Below, in pieces: positions 9,076-17,592 of a stretch of 64,000 nucleotides of DNA; the stretch's first letter is position 1, and every line of letters begins with the position of its first letter. Position numbers and translations under genes: made by a program. The stretch covers positions 153,218 to 217,217 of the forward strand of contig CALIDI010000026.1 of assembly GCA_938023035.1 (NCBI GenBank), in the 5' to 3' direction. The notes beneath the pieces were generated by a model. The model saw only the letters and a program-made list of their open reading frames with translations, had not been told where the DNA came from and did no database searches. This DNA comes from an uncultured Leptolyngbyaceae cyanobacterium. GTDB taxonomy: Bacteria; Cyanobacteriota; Cyanobacteriia; Leptolyngbyales; Leptolyngbyaceae.

Positions 9076-9226
9076 AAATCGGTTCTAGTGGGAATCAGCC
9101 GCTAGACGTAAGGGGGAAAGTTCGGTGCAAATCCGGCGCTGTCCCGCAACTGTGATGAAACGTTGGTTTCTAAGTCAGGATGCCCACCGATGTTTGTTGA
9201 CAGTTCACACCATCTGCGAGGTACGG
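9076..9226 (+). promoter_or_regulatory. Cobalamin riboswitch 2
   Basis: The core AAGGGGGAAAGTTCGGTG, CAAATCCGGCGCTGTCCCGC and AACTGTGATG matches riboswitch 1 almost base for base, and the 3' end CATCTGCGAGGTACGG is identical. The variable arm is short, as in ordinary members of the class. The GAGG precedes the ATG at 9227, so the element controls the small ORF that follows, which appears to be a decayed gene. Confidence 0.93.
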
Positions 9227-9548
9227 ATGATGACGATAATTGGGTGGCTTTCCCGTGGTGGAAGGCTAGTTTTTGGTATTGCAGTAGGCGCGATCGCGGT
9301 TCTCTTCAATCCTGCGATCGGATTGGTTCAGGGTATTTCCCTCTCTTCGGCACCAGGCTTACTTGAGGAAGAGGAAAAGAATTTTACCCTCTATGGTTTT
9401 GATGCACTGGGTGGGGTGGTTAGCGGTATGGCGCGATCGCTCCAGCAAACCCAGGTATCTACAACTCTTTTGGGAACAAGGATTTTGTAACCTAGACGCT
9501 CACCACAGAGACACGGAGGGCATAGAGAAAGCCCTGCGGATTGCTTGA
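9227..9548 (+). pseudogene. Riboswitch-controlled remnant: btuB-like 5' end and plug motif joined to a cobW 3' end
   Basis: The ORF opens MMTIIGWLSRGG, has a hydrophobic stretch like a signal peptide, and then EEEEKNFTLYGFDALGGVVSG. The LYGFDALGGVV piece matches the TonB-receptor plug signature; the intact receptor nearby has LYGSDAIGGII. Directly after it, ARSLQQTQVS and the DNA to 9548 match the 3' end of cobW at 8098-8213 (GRSLQQTQIS, then CAGAGACACGG and GGATTGCTTGA), with indels that break the frame at 9490. The simplest reading is a B12-regulated receptor gene and a second cobW that were reduced by deletion to one short fused remnant. The assignment rests on short motifs. Confidence 0.55.
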
Positions 9549-9691
9549 GGCTTTGGTGAGGGCGTTCTCGGTTTTGCAGTTGATGAATCCATGCTCTTGA
9601 GCGGCCTACGCCTGAGCTAGCTCAAGCCGTCTGCTAGTCAAATATCCCAGCCTGTGAGTCCGCGTGGGAAGCTAGTGTTGTTCAGTCAAAA

Positions 9692-9706
9692 TGAGAATGA
9701 TTATTA
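9692..9706 (+). promoter_or_regulatory. Fur/Zur-type box upstream of the TonB receptor
   Basis: TGAGAATGATTATTA fits the 7-1-7 pattern TGATAAT-N-ATTATCA with two mismatches, and the overlapping 19-mer from 9693 fits the classical Fur consensus at 15 of 19 positions. It lies 37 bases before the receptor start. A closely similar box is at 18642-18656. Sequence alone does not separate Zur from Fur. Confidence 0.65.
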
Positions 9707-9743
9707 TTTTCATGCTATGTCAATCTATGTGAGGAAAGTGAAC

Positions 9744-11924
9744 ATGCGTCGTCGGTATTCGGCTGTTGTCTTTGCATGGTTAGTAGCGGGAGGATTCAGC
9801 ACCAGTCCGCTTGCGGTTCTAGCTGCACCTTCTGCGTCAGATTTTCTGCCCCTGGGGGAATCCGTCATCACTGCGCAAGAGCAAGGCAGCCCTGCCCCTG
9901 ACCCCGATGCCACTCTACCTGCCCGGTCAGATGATTTGGATGAGGAAGAGGAAGAGCTGATCATTATTGAACGCATTCTGCGGCAGCCAGTTTCGACCCC
10001 AGGACGGGGGGATGCGACGTTACAAAATTCTACCCGCCCGACCTATGTGATCAATCGGGAAGAGATGGAACAGCGAGGAGCCAGAACCGTGCGGGAAGCC
10101 CTCCGGTTTCTGCCGGGTATTTTGGGCGATGGCACTGTGGGCAGTCAGGTCAATTCCCTCAGTGGGCAGTTTATTCGCGGGTCAAATACAGGGCAGGTCT
10201 TAATCTTGCTGGATGGTCGTCCGGTGAACAATCTGGGGAGTGGCGGTTTTGATTTGTCGGAGTTGACAACGGATGGCATTGAGCGGATCGAAGTGCTGCC
10301 GGGGGGTGGTTCAACTCTATACGGTTCGGATGCGATCGGAGGGATTATTAATATCATCACCCGTCGCGCCGGGCAGAAACCATTTAATGCTCGTGTCAGC
10401 AGTAGTTTTGGCAGTTATGGCTATGATGATCAAACCTTGCAAGTTGATGGAACGGTTGACCCGGTGCGCTATTTCTTCAGCTACAATCGCATCCAGGCTG
10501 AGTATAACTTCCCTTTTTCCATCCCTGAAGTTGGATTTCGCGGCACGCGGAGGAATGGCGATACCCTCTACAACAATTTGAATGCCCGGTTGGAGTTTAA
10601 GTTGGGCGATCGCGCTACCCTCAGCTTCAACACTCTCTATTTGCCGAAGCAACAGGGGGTTCCTGGTGGCGTACCAATACCCTTTCCCGCCTTTGGGCAG
10701 GGCTTTTTCAACTCTCTCACGGATAACAATCGCAAGTATACGGATCAGGTCTTGAGTGATGTCACGTTGCAGGCGCAGTTGGGCGCAGGCACCGATTCTC
10801 TGCTTACGGCCAGACTGTATTTAGACTTTCTCAATACGCGCTTTGATAATCGCACCACTTTTGCCGATACCCTCTCGGTGGTGAGAGGTGTGCCAATCTT
10901 AAGGCGCACTGCTCAAACCCAGCAGCGGTTTCAAACCAAACAGCGATCGCTGGGCATTCAGGTGCAACATAACTGGAAACTGGCGGCCAATCAAACGCTG
11001 ATCTATGGCTTTGACTATCGCAGTACAAATGTAGAAAATCTGACACAAAATCTGGTCACGGATGTGGCGCGGATTAACTACGACGATCGCGTTAGCCAAG
11101 GTGCAGTGTTTGCCCAATACGCGATCGACATTGTGCCCCAATTCACCCTCACCGCAGGATTGCGCCAGGATTTAAGCAGTTTAAGGAATGGGTCAGCCCT
11201 GTCTCCCGCCGTAGGAGCCAAGCTGTTGTTAGGCGACTCTACCACCCTGCGTGCCAACTACATTCGCAACTTCCGCACACCGACTTTAGCCAACCTGTTC
11301 AACGCCAATCCCACCAATATTGGCAACCCCGACCTCAAGCCAGAGCGGGGCAATAGTCTTGATGTTGGCATTGATCAAAAAATTGGGGATTTTGCCCTGC
11401 TGCGCCTGACCTATTACAACAACACCATCTCCGATCTAATTGCCTTCAAACGCATCGCTCCCCCCGTCGATGGCATTTCTGGCACCTGGCAAAATCTAGG
11501 CAAAGTCCGCAGTCAGGGACTGGAAGCAGCATTGAATGTGCAAATTGCTCCCAATGTTTATGCGCTGGTGGGCTATACCCTCAATGATCCGAAAATTCTG
11601 GAAAGTGTGAACCCCAATGAAAAAGGACAAGAGTTACGCTTTGCCGGAGCCGATAAACTCAACCTGGGGTTGTGGTATGAAAACCGCTTTGGCTGGTACG
11701 CTGGATTACTCATGAACTCGTTGGGCCGTTACCCAACCGATAACCGGAACACAGAGTTTCTCCCCGGTTACACCACCTTCGATTTGCGCCTGCGCGTGCC
11801 TCTGACTCCCCAACTTACGGTCAACTTTGGGATTGAAAATATTTTCAATCAGCGCTATCAAGTGTTTCCCGGATTTCCAGATGCAGGACGAATTTTTCAG
11901 GGAGGGATTCGGTATGAATTTTAA
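9744..11924 (+). CDS. TonB-dependent receptor (BtuB/siderophore type)
   Basis: An outer-membrane gated porin that imports a metal complex or cobalamin using TonB energy. ATG 9744 was chosen because GAGGAAAG sits just upstream and because it gives a clean signal peptide (MRRRYSAVVFAWLVAGG...). The longer frame would overlap the operator. After a low-complexity acidic linker comes a TonB-box-like IIIERI, then the plug domain with YVINREEMEQRG, LLDGRPVNN, IERIEVLPGG and STLYGSDAIGGIINIITRR. A 22-strand-type barrel follows, with NLKPERGNSLDVG and a C-terminal ending GIRYEF, aromatic as expected for barrel assembly. It heads a four-gene operon with an Fe-S-like protein, a binding protein and a permease. 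The upstream Fur/Zur box argues for control by metal starvation, not by the B12 riboswitch about 500 bases upstream. Confidence 0.93.
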   Translation: MRRRYSAVVFAWLVAGGFSTSPLAVLAAPSASDFLPLGESVITAQEQGSPAPDPDATLPARSDDLDEEEEELIIIERILRQPVSTPGRGDATLQNSTRPTYVINREEMEQRGARTVREALRFLPGILGDGTVGSQVNSLSGQFIRGSNTGQVLILLDGRPVNNLGSGGFDLSELTTDGIERIEVLPGGGSTLYGSDAIGGIINIITRRAGQKPFNARVSSSFGSYGYDDQTLQVDGTVDPVRYFFSYNRIQAEYNFPFSIPEVGFRGTRRNGDTLYNNLNARLEFKLGDRATLSFNTLYLPKQQGVPGGVPIPFPAFGQGFFNSLTDNNRKYTDQVLSDVTLQAQLGAGTDSLLTARLYLDFLNTRFDNRTTFADTLSVVRGVPILRRTAQTQQRFQTKQRSLGIQVQHNWKLAANQTLIYGFDYRSTNVENLTQNLVTDVARINYDDRVSQGAVFAQYAIDIVPQFTLTAGLRQDLSSLRNGSALSPAVGAKLLLGDSTTLRANYIRNFRTPTLANLFNANPTNIGNPDLKPERGNSLDVGIDQKIGDFALLRLTYYNNTISDLIAFKRIAPPVDGISGTWQNLGKVRSQGLEAALNVQIAPNVYALVGYTLNDPKILESVNPNEKGQELRFAGADKLNLGLWYENRFGWYAGLLMNSLGRYPTDNRNTEFLPGYTTFDLRLRVPLTPQLTVNFGIENIFNQRYQVFPGFPDAGRIFQGGIRYEF

Positions 11925-11933
11925 GGAGAACCC

Positions 11934-12818
11934 ATGATGACTCTATTTGACCGTCAAGTTATACCTCTCCAGCGCACGCTTGAAGAACCCTTGCCCAATG
12001 GAGGGCGGATTGAGTATGAAGAGATTCCAGCCCATATCGATGTTCTTGGCCCGCTGTTGTATTCCCTGTTCCATGACCACTGGCAGGAAGTCGGTTTAGG
12101 GCATGTCGTCGATGGCAGTGTGTTGGAGTTGGAATTTACCCAGGCACCCAAAATTATCCGGTTGTATGATGGCTATCTCACGGTCGTTGCTCAGGGCTGG
12201 CACATGCATTTGTGCCTTGAGGAAAATCAGGGCGGCCCGAACGCAACAACCCCAGATGAACTGCGACGAAAACGATTAGTGAGTCGGGCAGCCCTTTATC
12301 GGCGGTTCAATCCCCGCGGACAGGCCCGCAGTTGGGGCATTCAGTTCTGGAATGGGGCGGGAGAGCGGATGATGAATGTGTTTTTACCAAATCCGTTTGT
12401 AGGTAAGAATGAGGATTTGTTGCCAGAGAACAAGCCCGATCGCAGCAAGCTCAAACTCTATGAGCAATTGCGTCACATTTATGTTCTAGGAAATGCCTTA
12501 ATCCCTTATGAAACTAATCCGTTAAAACGTCCGTTCATTTCGGTGTGTCGCTCTAGTCGGTGCAATCCATCTTTGAACTGGCAGCCGATCTATGAAGCAT
12601 TGCAAAGTGCAGTGGCTGAGGCTGAATTAGAGGTGGATGTGATCCATTCGGGGTGTCTGGAGGTATGTAAATTGGGGCCTGTTGTTTTTTATTCTGGGGA
12701 TAAAACCTGGTATACCCGTGTCACACCTGAACTAGCTCAGGAGATTGTGCATGAGCATCTCTGTGAAGGTCACAAAATTAAGTCACATTTATATCCAGCC
12801 GTGAAAGAGTCGCGATGA
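11934..12818 (+). CDS. (2Fe-2S) ferredoxin domain-containing protein
   Basis: A 294-residue cytoplasmic protein with two parts. The C-terminal part has the thioredoxin-like ferredoxin cysteine pattern, C205-x4-C210 (VCRSSRCN) and C241-x3-C245 (GCLEVCK), expected to hold a 2Fe-2S cluster. The N-terminal 200 residues include a WHMHLCLEEN segment with two histidines and an YRRFNPRG block; I know no function for this part. The gene starts nine bases after the receptor, preceded by AAGGAG, and overlaps the next gene by four bases, so it belongs to the uptake operon. It may act in reductive release of an imported metal chelate, which is inference from context. Confidence 0.82.
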   Translation: MMTLFDRQVIPLQRTLEEPLPNGGRIEYEEIPAHIDVLGPLLYSLFHDHWQEVGLGHVVDGSVLELEFTQAPKIIRLYDGYLTVVAQGWHMHLCLEENQGGPNATTPDELRRKRLVSRAALYRRFNPRGQARSWGIQFWNGAGERMMNVFLPNPFVGKNEDLLPENKPDRSKLKLYEQLRHIYVLGNALIPYETNPLKRPFISVCRSSRCNPSLNWQPIYEALQSAVAEAELEVDVIHSGCLEVCKLGPVVFYSGDKTWYTRVTPELAQEIVHEHLCEGHKIKSHLYPAVKESR

Positions 12819-14005
12819 AGCTATGGAGTTTTGGTTGGCTGATTTTTGGGAGTGCGATCGCCCTTTCTTCCTGTGCGATCGCGCCTCCTCGAGGGATCAT
12901 TCGTTCTCATTCAGAGTGTGTCAAAGACTATCAGCCGGAGGTTGATTATTTTCCTCACAAGGTGCATGTTACAGATGCTCAGGGATTTACGGTTGACTAC
13001 CATCAGCATTACAAAATTGTGTCGGTAAATCGTCCTTGGAAAGATGCCAAAACCCAGTTTCAATATGTCCTGGTACAATGTGGCACTCCCATTCCTAAAG
13101 GATTTCAGCCGGAGCAAATCGTGCAAATTCCGGTGCAATCAGTCGTTACACTATCCACGACGCACTTTGTGCCCTTGCAGCGGTTGGGCGTGCTTGATCG
13201 CCTGAAGGGGATCAGCAACTTCAAAGATGTGACGACCCCCGCGGTGAATGCAAAAATCAACCAGAAGCAACTGATAGAAGTGGGGAATGCTGGGGGGTTG
13301 AAACTAGAGAACATTTTGGAATTAGCACCCGACTTAGTCACGACCTATGGCACGGGCAACCCGCAAACGGATGCGCATCCAAAGTTGCTGGAGGCGGGGA
13401 TTAAGGTTGCGATCGTGGCGGAATATATGGAATCAACTCCCTTGGGACGGGCCGAGTGGATCAAGTTTTTAGCCCTCTTCTTCAATCGGGAAGCGGAAGC
13501 AGAAAAGAGTTTTGCCGACATTCGCCAACGCTATCAGGCGATCGCGACTAAAACAAAGACCGTCCAACGCCGACCAACTGTGTTTTCTGGTTTCGATCGC
13601 AAAGGTACCTGGTATATGCCTGGGGGGGATAGTTATGTGGCAAAATTCCTGGCGGATGCTGGGGCAACGTACCTCTGGGCCGACGATCGCAGTTCCGGCA
13701 GTTTGCAACTCACTTTTGAGCAGGTGTATGATCGCGCAGCCCAGGCGCAATATTGGATTGTTAACGCCCACAACGTGAAAACACGCGCCGAATTATTAGC
13801 TGCTGACCCCCGCTACCGGGGCTTTGCGGCCCTGCAAGCCAATCATGTGTTTAGTCCCACCGCAAAGGTCAATGCTCAGGGTGGCAATGACTACTGGCAG
13901 AGTGGTGTCGCCAACCCCGACCTGATCCTGGCCGATCTGGTGAAAATTTTTCACCCGGAGTTGGTGCCTGACCATCAATTTGTTTACTATCGGCAACTTC
14001 CCTAA
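12815..14005 (+). CDS. FecB/BtuF-type ABC transporter substrate-binding lipoprotein
   Basis: A periplasmic or membrane-anchored binding protein of the iron-chelate/cobalamin class. The N-terminus is a lipoprotein signal with lipobox ALSSC (C20). The helical-backbone PF01497-like fold is indicated by RPWKDAKTQFQYVLVQCGTP, TTHFVPLQRLGVLDRLKGIS, ENILELAPDLVTTYG and the closing segment SGVANPDLILADLVKIFHPE. The ATGA overlap with the preceding gene and the TAATG overlap with the permease show translational coupling. It should pass ligand from the TonB receptor to the permease encoded next. The true ligand (iron chelate, zinc chelate or corrinoid) cannot be read from the sequence. Confidence 0.9.
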   Translation: MKLWSFGWLIFGSAIALSSCAIAPPRGIIRSHSECVKDYQPEVDYFPHKVHVTDAQGFTVDYHQHYKIVSVNRPWKDAKTQFQYVLVQCGTPIPKGFQPEQIVQIPVQSVVTLSTTHFVPLQRLGVLDRLKGISNFKDVTTPAVNAKINQKQLIEVGNAGGLKLENILELAPDLVTTYGTGNPQTDAHPKLLEAGIKVAIVAEYMESTPLGRAEWIKFLALFFNREAEAEKSFADIRQRYQAIATKTKTVQRRPTVFSGFDRKGTWYMPGGDSYVAKFLADAGATYLWADDRSSGSLQLTFEQVYDRAAQAQYWIVNAHNVKTRAELLAADPRYRGFAALQANHVFSPTAKVNAQGGNDYWQSGVANPDLILADLVKIFHPELVPDHQFVYYRQLP

Positions 14006-15024
14006 TGAAGTGGCAGCTTCCCCTACCTCGCACCGTCTGGCTCGGAGTTTTGCTGGCTGGAGTGGCGCTGATCTTTGCCCTCAGTCTGGCGATCGGCTCT
14101 GTCTCTATTCCCCTCTCCGATGTTCTAACGACGCTGCTGGGCGGTACCCCGTCCCGTCCTGGATGGGGCACGATTATCTGGCAATTCCGTCTGCCCCGTG
14201 CGCTCACAGCCATGCTGGCAGGCTCGGCGCTGGCCGTCAGCGGCTTGCAACTGCAAACCTTGTTTCAAAATCCCCTGGCGGGGCCTTTTGTGCTGGGGAT
14301 TAATTCTGGTGCCAGTTTAGGGGTGGCGATCGTTGTGCTGGCTTCGCAACAACTGGGACTGGTCTATGGCGATATGGGGATTGTTACCGCTGCCTGTATG
14401 GGGTCTGCCAGTGTAGCAATGTTGGTGATTGTCGTGGCTCGCCTGGTGCAGAACGCGATCGCGTTGCTGGTGGTGGGGTTGATGTTTGGCTATGCCACAG
14501 GTGCGATCGTCAACATCCTGCTGCAACTTAGTTCTGCCCAACAAGTGCAACAGTTTGTAATCTGGACCTTTGGTAGTTTTGGCGGTGTCACCTGGGTGCA
14601 ATTACCGCTACTGGCAATGGGGATTGGGATTGGCATCGCGACCGCCCTGATCAGCACGGCTGCCTTAAATGTGATGTTGCTGGGTGAAATGCAGGCTCAG
14701 TCTCTCGGCGTAAATTTGCAGCGGCTCCGGCTTTTGGTACTCCTCAGTTCCTCCCTTCTGGCAGGCATTGTGACAGCATTTTGCGGCCCCATTGCCTTTC
14801 TCGGCGTTGCCGTACCCCACCTGTGCCGGGGCATCCTGCACACCAGCGACCTCCGCTGGCTGCTCCCCAGTGTCATCCTGGCTGGTGCCGGGCTGGCATT
14901 AGTCGCTGATCTGCTGTCTCAAGTGCTGGTGCGATCGTCCGTGTTACCCCTAAACTCAGTCACCGCCCTGATTGGCACTCCCATTCTGATCTGGGTGGTT
15001 ATTCGTAGTCGCGCCAGGTATTAA
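14005..15024 (+). CDS. FecCD/BtuC-family ABC transporter permease
   Basis: A 339-residue inner-membrane permease with about ten hydrophobic segments. Family markers are WQFRLPRALTAMLAGSALAVSG, FQNPLAGPFVLGINSGASLG, and the ATPase-contact region GPIAFLGVAVPHLCRG near residue 260. It closes the overlapping uptake operon (TAATG start). No ATP-binding cassette gene follows: the next gene, 550 bases away, is sbtA. An ATPase must be supplied from elsewhere, or was lost. Confidence 0.93.
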   Translation: MKWQLPLPRTVWLGVLLAGVALIFALSLAIGSVSIPLSDVLTTLLGGTPSRPGWGTIIWQFRLPRALTAMLAGSALAVSGLQLQTLFQNPLAGPFVLGINSGASLGVAIVVLASQQLGLVYGDMGIVTAACMGSASVAMLVIVVARLVQNAIALLVVGLMFGYATGAIVNILLQLSSAQQVQQFVIWTFGSFGGVTWVQLPLLAMGIGIGIATALISTAALNVMLLGEMQAQSLGVNLQRLRLLVLLSSSLLAGIVTAFCGPIAFLGVAVPHLCRGILHTSDLRWLLPSVILAGAGLALVADLLSQVLVRSSVLPLNSVTALIGTPILIWVVIRSRARY

Positions 15025-15426
15025 GCACTCAGCCTCCATTCACTCACTCAAAGTCGCCGATCACATCACCATTAGAGATTCGAAGCTTAACGAGCCACTA
15101 TCAAGTGCAACCCATGGTCAAAGAGGTTGACTTCTCGCTGGGGTGTAGCGAATGGTTGAGCCTAATTGGAGTCTATTTAGCGCCAACAAATCCAGCAACC
15201 CAACATCTTTGCCCTTCTTTAGCCGTGCCGTTCCACTACAAAACCATTTGCTCGCACTGGCTTAAGTGCATTGAGCAGAGCGTCGGCAACAACTGGGAAA
15301 TCAAGAATCAGCACGATTCGAAAAATAAAAGAAATACTTATCAATAAAATTTGAAAGTTGTTTTTTGCTAATGAATACTTCCTTGAGATTTAGCTATAAG
15401 ATTAGTTACAGGAAAAAGGCGGGTTG
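15025..15426. other. Spacer upstream of sbtA
   Basis: No gene is supported. The 80-codon frame at 15105-15347 has no motif and a biased composition. The AT-rich part from about 15320 probably contains the sbtA promoter, but no unambiguous -35/-10 pair can be assigned. Confidence 0.4.
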
Positions 15427-15475
15427 CATAGATAAAAATCTATGAATGGTGTCATTTGATTGTCTTCTATCAAAT
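15427..15475 (+). promoter_or_regulatory. Two inverted repeats in the sbtA upstream region (LysR-type operator candidates)
   Basis: Two perfect 7-bp inverted repeats stand about 100-150 bases before sbtA: CATAGAT-AAAA-ATCTATG (15427-15444) and ATTTGAT-TGTCTTCT-ATCAAAT (15454-15475). The second contains T-N11-A symmetry typical of LysR-family sites. Low-CO2 induction of sbtA by LysR regulators (CcmR/NdhR, CmpR) is known in other cyanobacteria; their binding here is inferred. Confidence 0.5.
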
Positions 15476-15574
15476 TCGGCTTATTCCCGAAATGGATCAC
15501 CCCTAATTAGCGCGATTATCTGCGCGTGCCTACTGTCCTAACCCCTAAGACCTGATGCAAGGAGGAATTATACG

Positions 15575-16705
15575 GTGGATTTCTTATCCCTCTTTTTGAT
15601 GGACTTTGTTAAGCAGTTGCAGTCTCCAACACTTAGCTTTCTGATAGGTGGTATGGTTGTTGCTGCTCTTGGTAGCCAACTGCAAATTCCAGAGGCGATC
15701 GTCAAGATTATCGTCTTCATGCTGCTCACCAAAATTGGTCTGACCGGTGGTATTGCAATCCGCAATTCTAACCTGACGGAGATGATTTTACCCGCAGCGT
15801 TTTCCGGGTTGGTAGGGATTCTTATTGTCTTCATCGCACGCTTTACATTGGCTAAGCTACCAAGGGTTAAGACCGTGGATGCACTTGCGACTGGGGGGTT
15901 GTTTGGTGCGGTGAGTGGCTCTACCATGGCCGCTGCCCTGACGCTCCTGGAAGAACGAAACATCCCATACGAAGCATGGGCTGGTGCACTTTATCCCTTT
16001 ATGGATATTCCAGCACTGGTCACAGCGATTGTGGTCGCGAACCTTTATCTCAACAGCAAGAAGAGTAGTGAATTAGCTTACTCTTCCATGCAGGAGTCTT
16101 TCAGCAACAAACCCGTTATGGCAGGTGATTACTCTGCTCAGCAAAGTTATCCCAGCAGTCGGCAAGAGTATCTCAGCCTGAAGCAGGGGTCTGCGAATCA
16201 TCGGGTTAAGATATGGCCGATCGTGCAGGAAAGCCTCCAGGGGCCTGCCCTGTCGGCTATGATGCTCGGCCTCGCGCTTGGCCTGTTCGCAAACCCGGAA
16301 AGTGTCTATAAGGGTTTTTACGAGCCTGCCTTTCGTGGTTTGCTTTCGATCTTGATGCTAGTCATGGGGATGGAGGCGTGGTCTCGGGTTGGGGAACTGC
16401 GCAAGGTGGCCCAGTGGTACGTCGTGTATAGCGTGGTGGCACCATTTGTGCATGGGCTGATTGCCTTCGGTCTTGGCATGGTTGCCCACTATGCCACAGG
16501 TTTTAGCCTAGGTGGTGTCGTGGTCTTGGCTGTCATCGCTGCCTCCAGTTCAGATATCTCAGGCCCACCTACGTTGCGCGCCGGTATCCCATCGGCGAAT
16601 CCTTCTGCTTATATCGGGGCCTCCACGGCGATCGGTACACCGATTGCGATTGGCTTTTGCATACCGTTCTTTCTTGGGCTTGCCCAGGCGATCAGTGGTG
16701 GCTAA
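15575..16705 (+). CDS. sbtA: Sodium-dependent bicarbonate transporter SbtA
   Basis: A high-affinity Na+/HCO3- symporter of the plasma membrane, part of the CO2-concentrating mechanism. The 376-residue protein has the two inverted five-helix halves of the family. Landmarks are SPTLSFLIGGMVVAALGSQL, KIGLTGGIAIRN, FGAVSGSTMAAALTLLEE, a hydrophilic cytoplasmic loop (residues 160-215), and in the second half SSDISGPPTLRAGIPSANPS and STAIGTPIAIGFCIPFF. The GTG start at 15575 is supported by AAGGAGGA 9 bases upstream. sbtB follows 86 bases later, the usual pairing. Length and motifs are complete. Confidence 0.97.
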   Translation: MDFLSLFLMDFVKQLQSPTLSFLIGGMVVAALGSQLQIPEAIVKIIVFMLLTKIGLTGGIAIRNSNLTEMILPAAFSGLVGILIVFIARFTLAKLPRVKTVDALATGGLFGAVSGSTMAAALTLLEERNIPYEAWAGALYPFMDIPALVTAIVVANLYLNSKKSSELAYSSMQESFSNKPVMAGDYSAQQSYPSSRQEYLSLKQGSANHRVKIWPIVQESLQGPALSAMMLGLALGLFANPESVYKGFYEPAFRGLLSILMLVMGMEAWSRVGELRKVAQWYVVYSVVAPFVHGLIAFGLGMVAHYATGFSLGGVVVLAVIAASSSDISGPPTLRAGIPSANPSAYIGASTAIGTPIAIGFCIPFFLGLAQAISGG

Positions 16706-16770
16706 TCTTCAGACAGATCGGGGTCTGTCGGTACTCCTTTGATTCGGCAGACCAAACAATCCCAATATAA

Positions 16771-17124
<354 letters not shown>

Positions 17125-17137
17125 ATTGAGATGACGC

Positions 17138-17177
17138 AGACCCAAAGGACTAGGGCTTTGTTCTATTTTTTGGGTCT
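17138..17177 (+). terminator. Possible terminator after sbtB
   Basis: AGACCCAAA and TTTGGGTCT form a 9-bp stem with a 22-base loop, 14 bases after the sbtB stop and followed by a short T/C run. The loop is long and the T-run weak, so efficiency is uncertain. Confidence 0.4.
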
Positions 17178-17224
17178 TCTATTCGAGATCACTGTCAAGT
17201 TTGAGCGCTCCAGGTTTTCTCCTT

Positions 17225-17254
17225 AAATATGCCGGATTCAAATATGCCGGATTC
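17225..17254 (+). repeat. Two-copy 15-bp tandem repeat
   Basis: AAATATGCCGGATTC occurs twice head to tail. It lies in the 300-base spacer after sbtB, which otherwise holds no recognisable gene. Confidence 0.7.
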
Positions 17255-17421
17255 ACGGGTAAATTTTCTGACAGGTGTTTCTATGGCGGCGGTATTTGTC
17301 TATCGCTAGGGAAATACCTGCAATCGAAGCTATATCGAAGCCCTAATGTCTCAGACCTCCATCGGCTTGCAAATCTACTCCTGACTCTCTTGGCACAAGG
17401 CTTAGGTACCGCGTCTGAATT

Positions 17422-17592
17422 TTACGGATGGTTGCTCTTTGACGGAGTTGCAAACCCACGACTTTTACCATACCGTACCGTTCTAAATTCAACCTGATTG
17501 GTGTTGGGACTGTAGAGGGTGTAGGTTGCCTGTCCGGGAATGCGGCCAATATTGCCAACGCCAATCACTTGCCGAGGTGTAACCAGGCGGTA
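17422..17592 (-). pseudogene. C-terminal remnant, possibly of a metallophosphoesterase
   Basis: On the minus strand a stop codon is followed in frame by YRLVTPRQVIGVGNIGRIPG and then QATYTLYSPNTNQVEFRTVR before a stop. The G-N-I-G-R-x-PG and ATYTLY-P pattern resembles the tail of calcineurin-like phosphoesterases (GSVG-x-PR, AxYxLYD). It begins exactly where the degraded CobW-like gene loses homology, so the two were probably joined by a deletion. The family call is tentative. Confidence 0.35.

Noticed and set aside
15105..15347. 80-codon frame upstream of sbtA
   Set aside because: No motif and lies in presumed promoter DNA; not supported as a gene.
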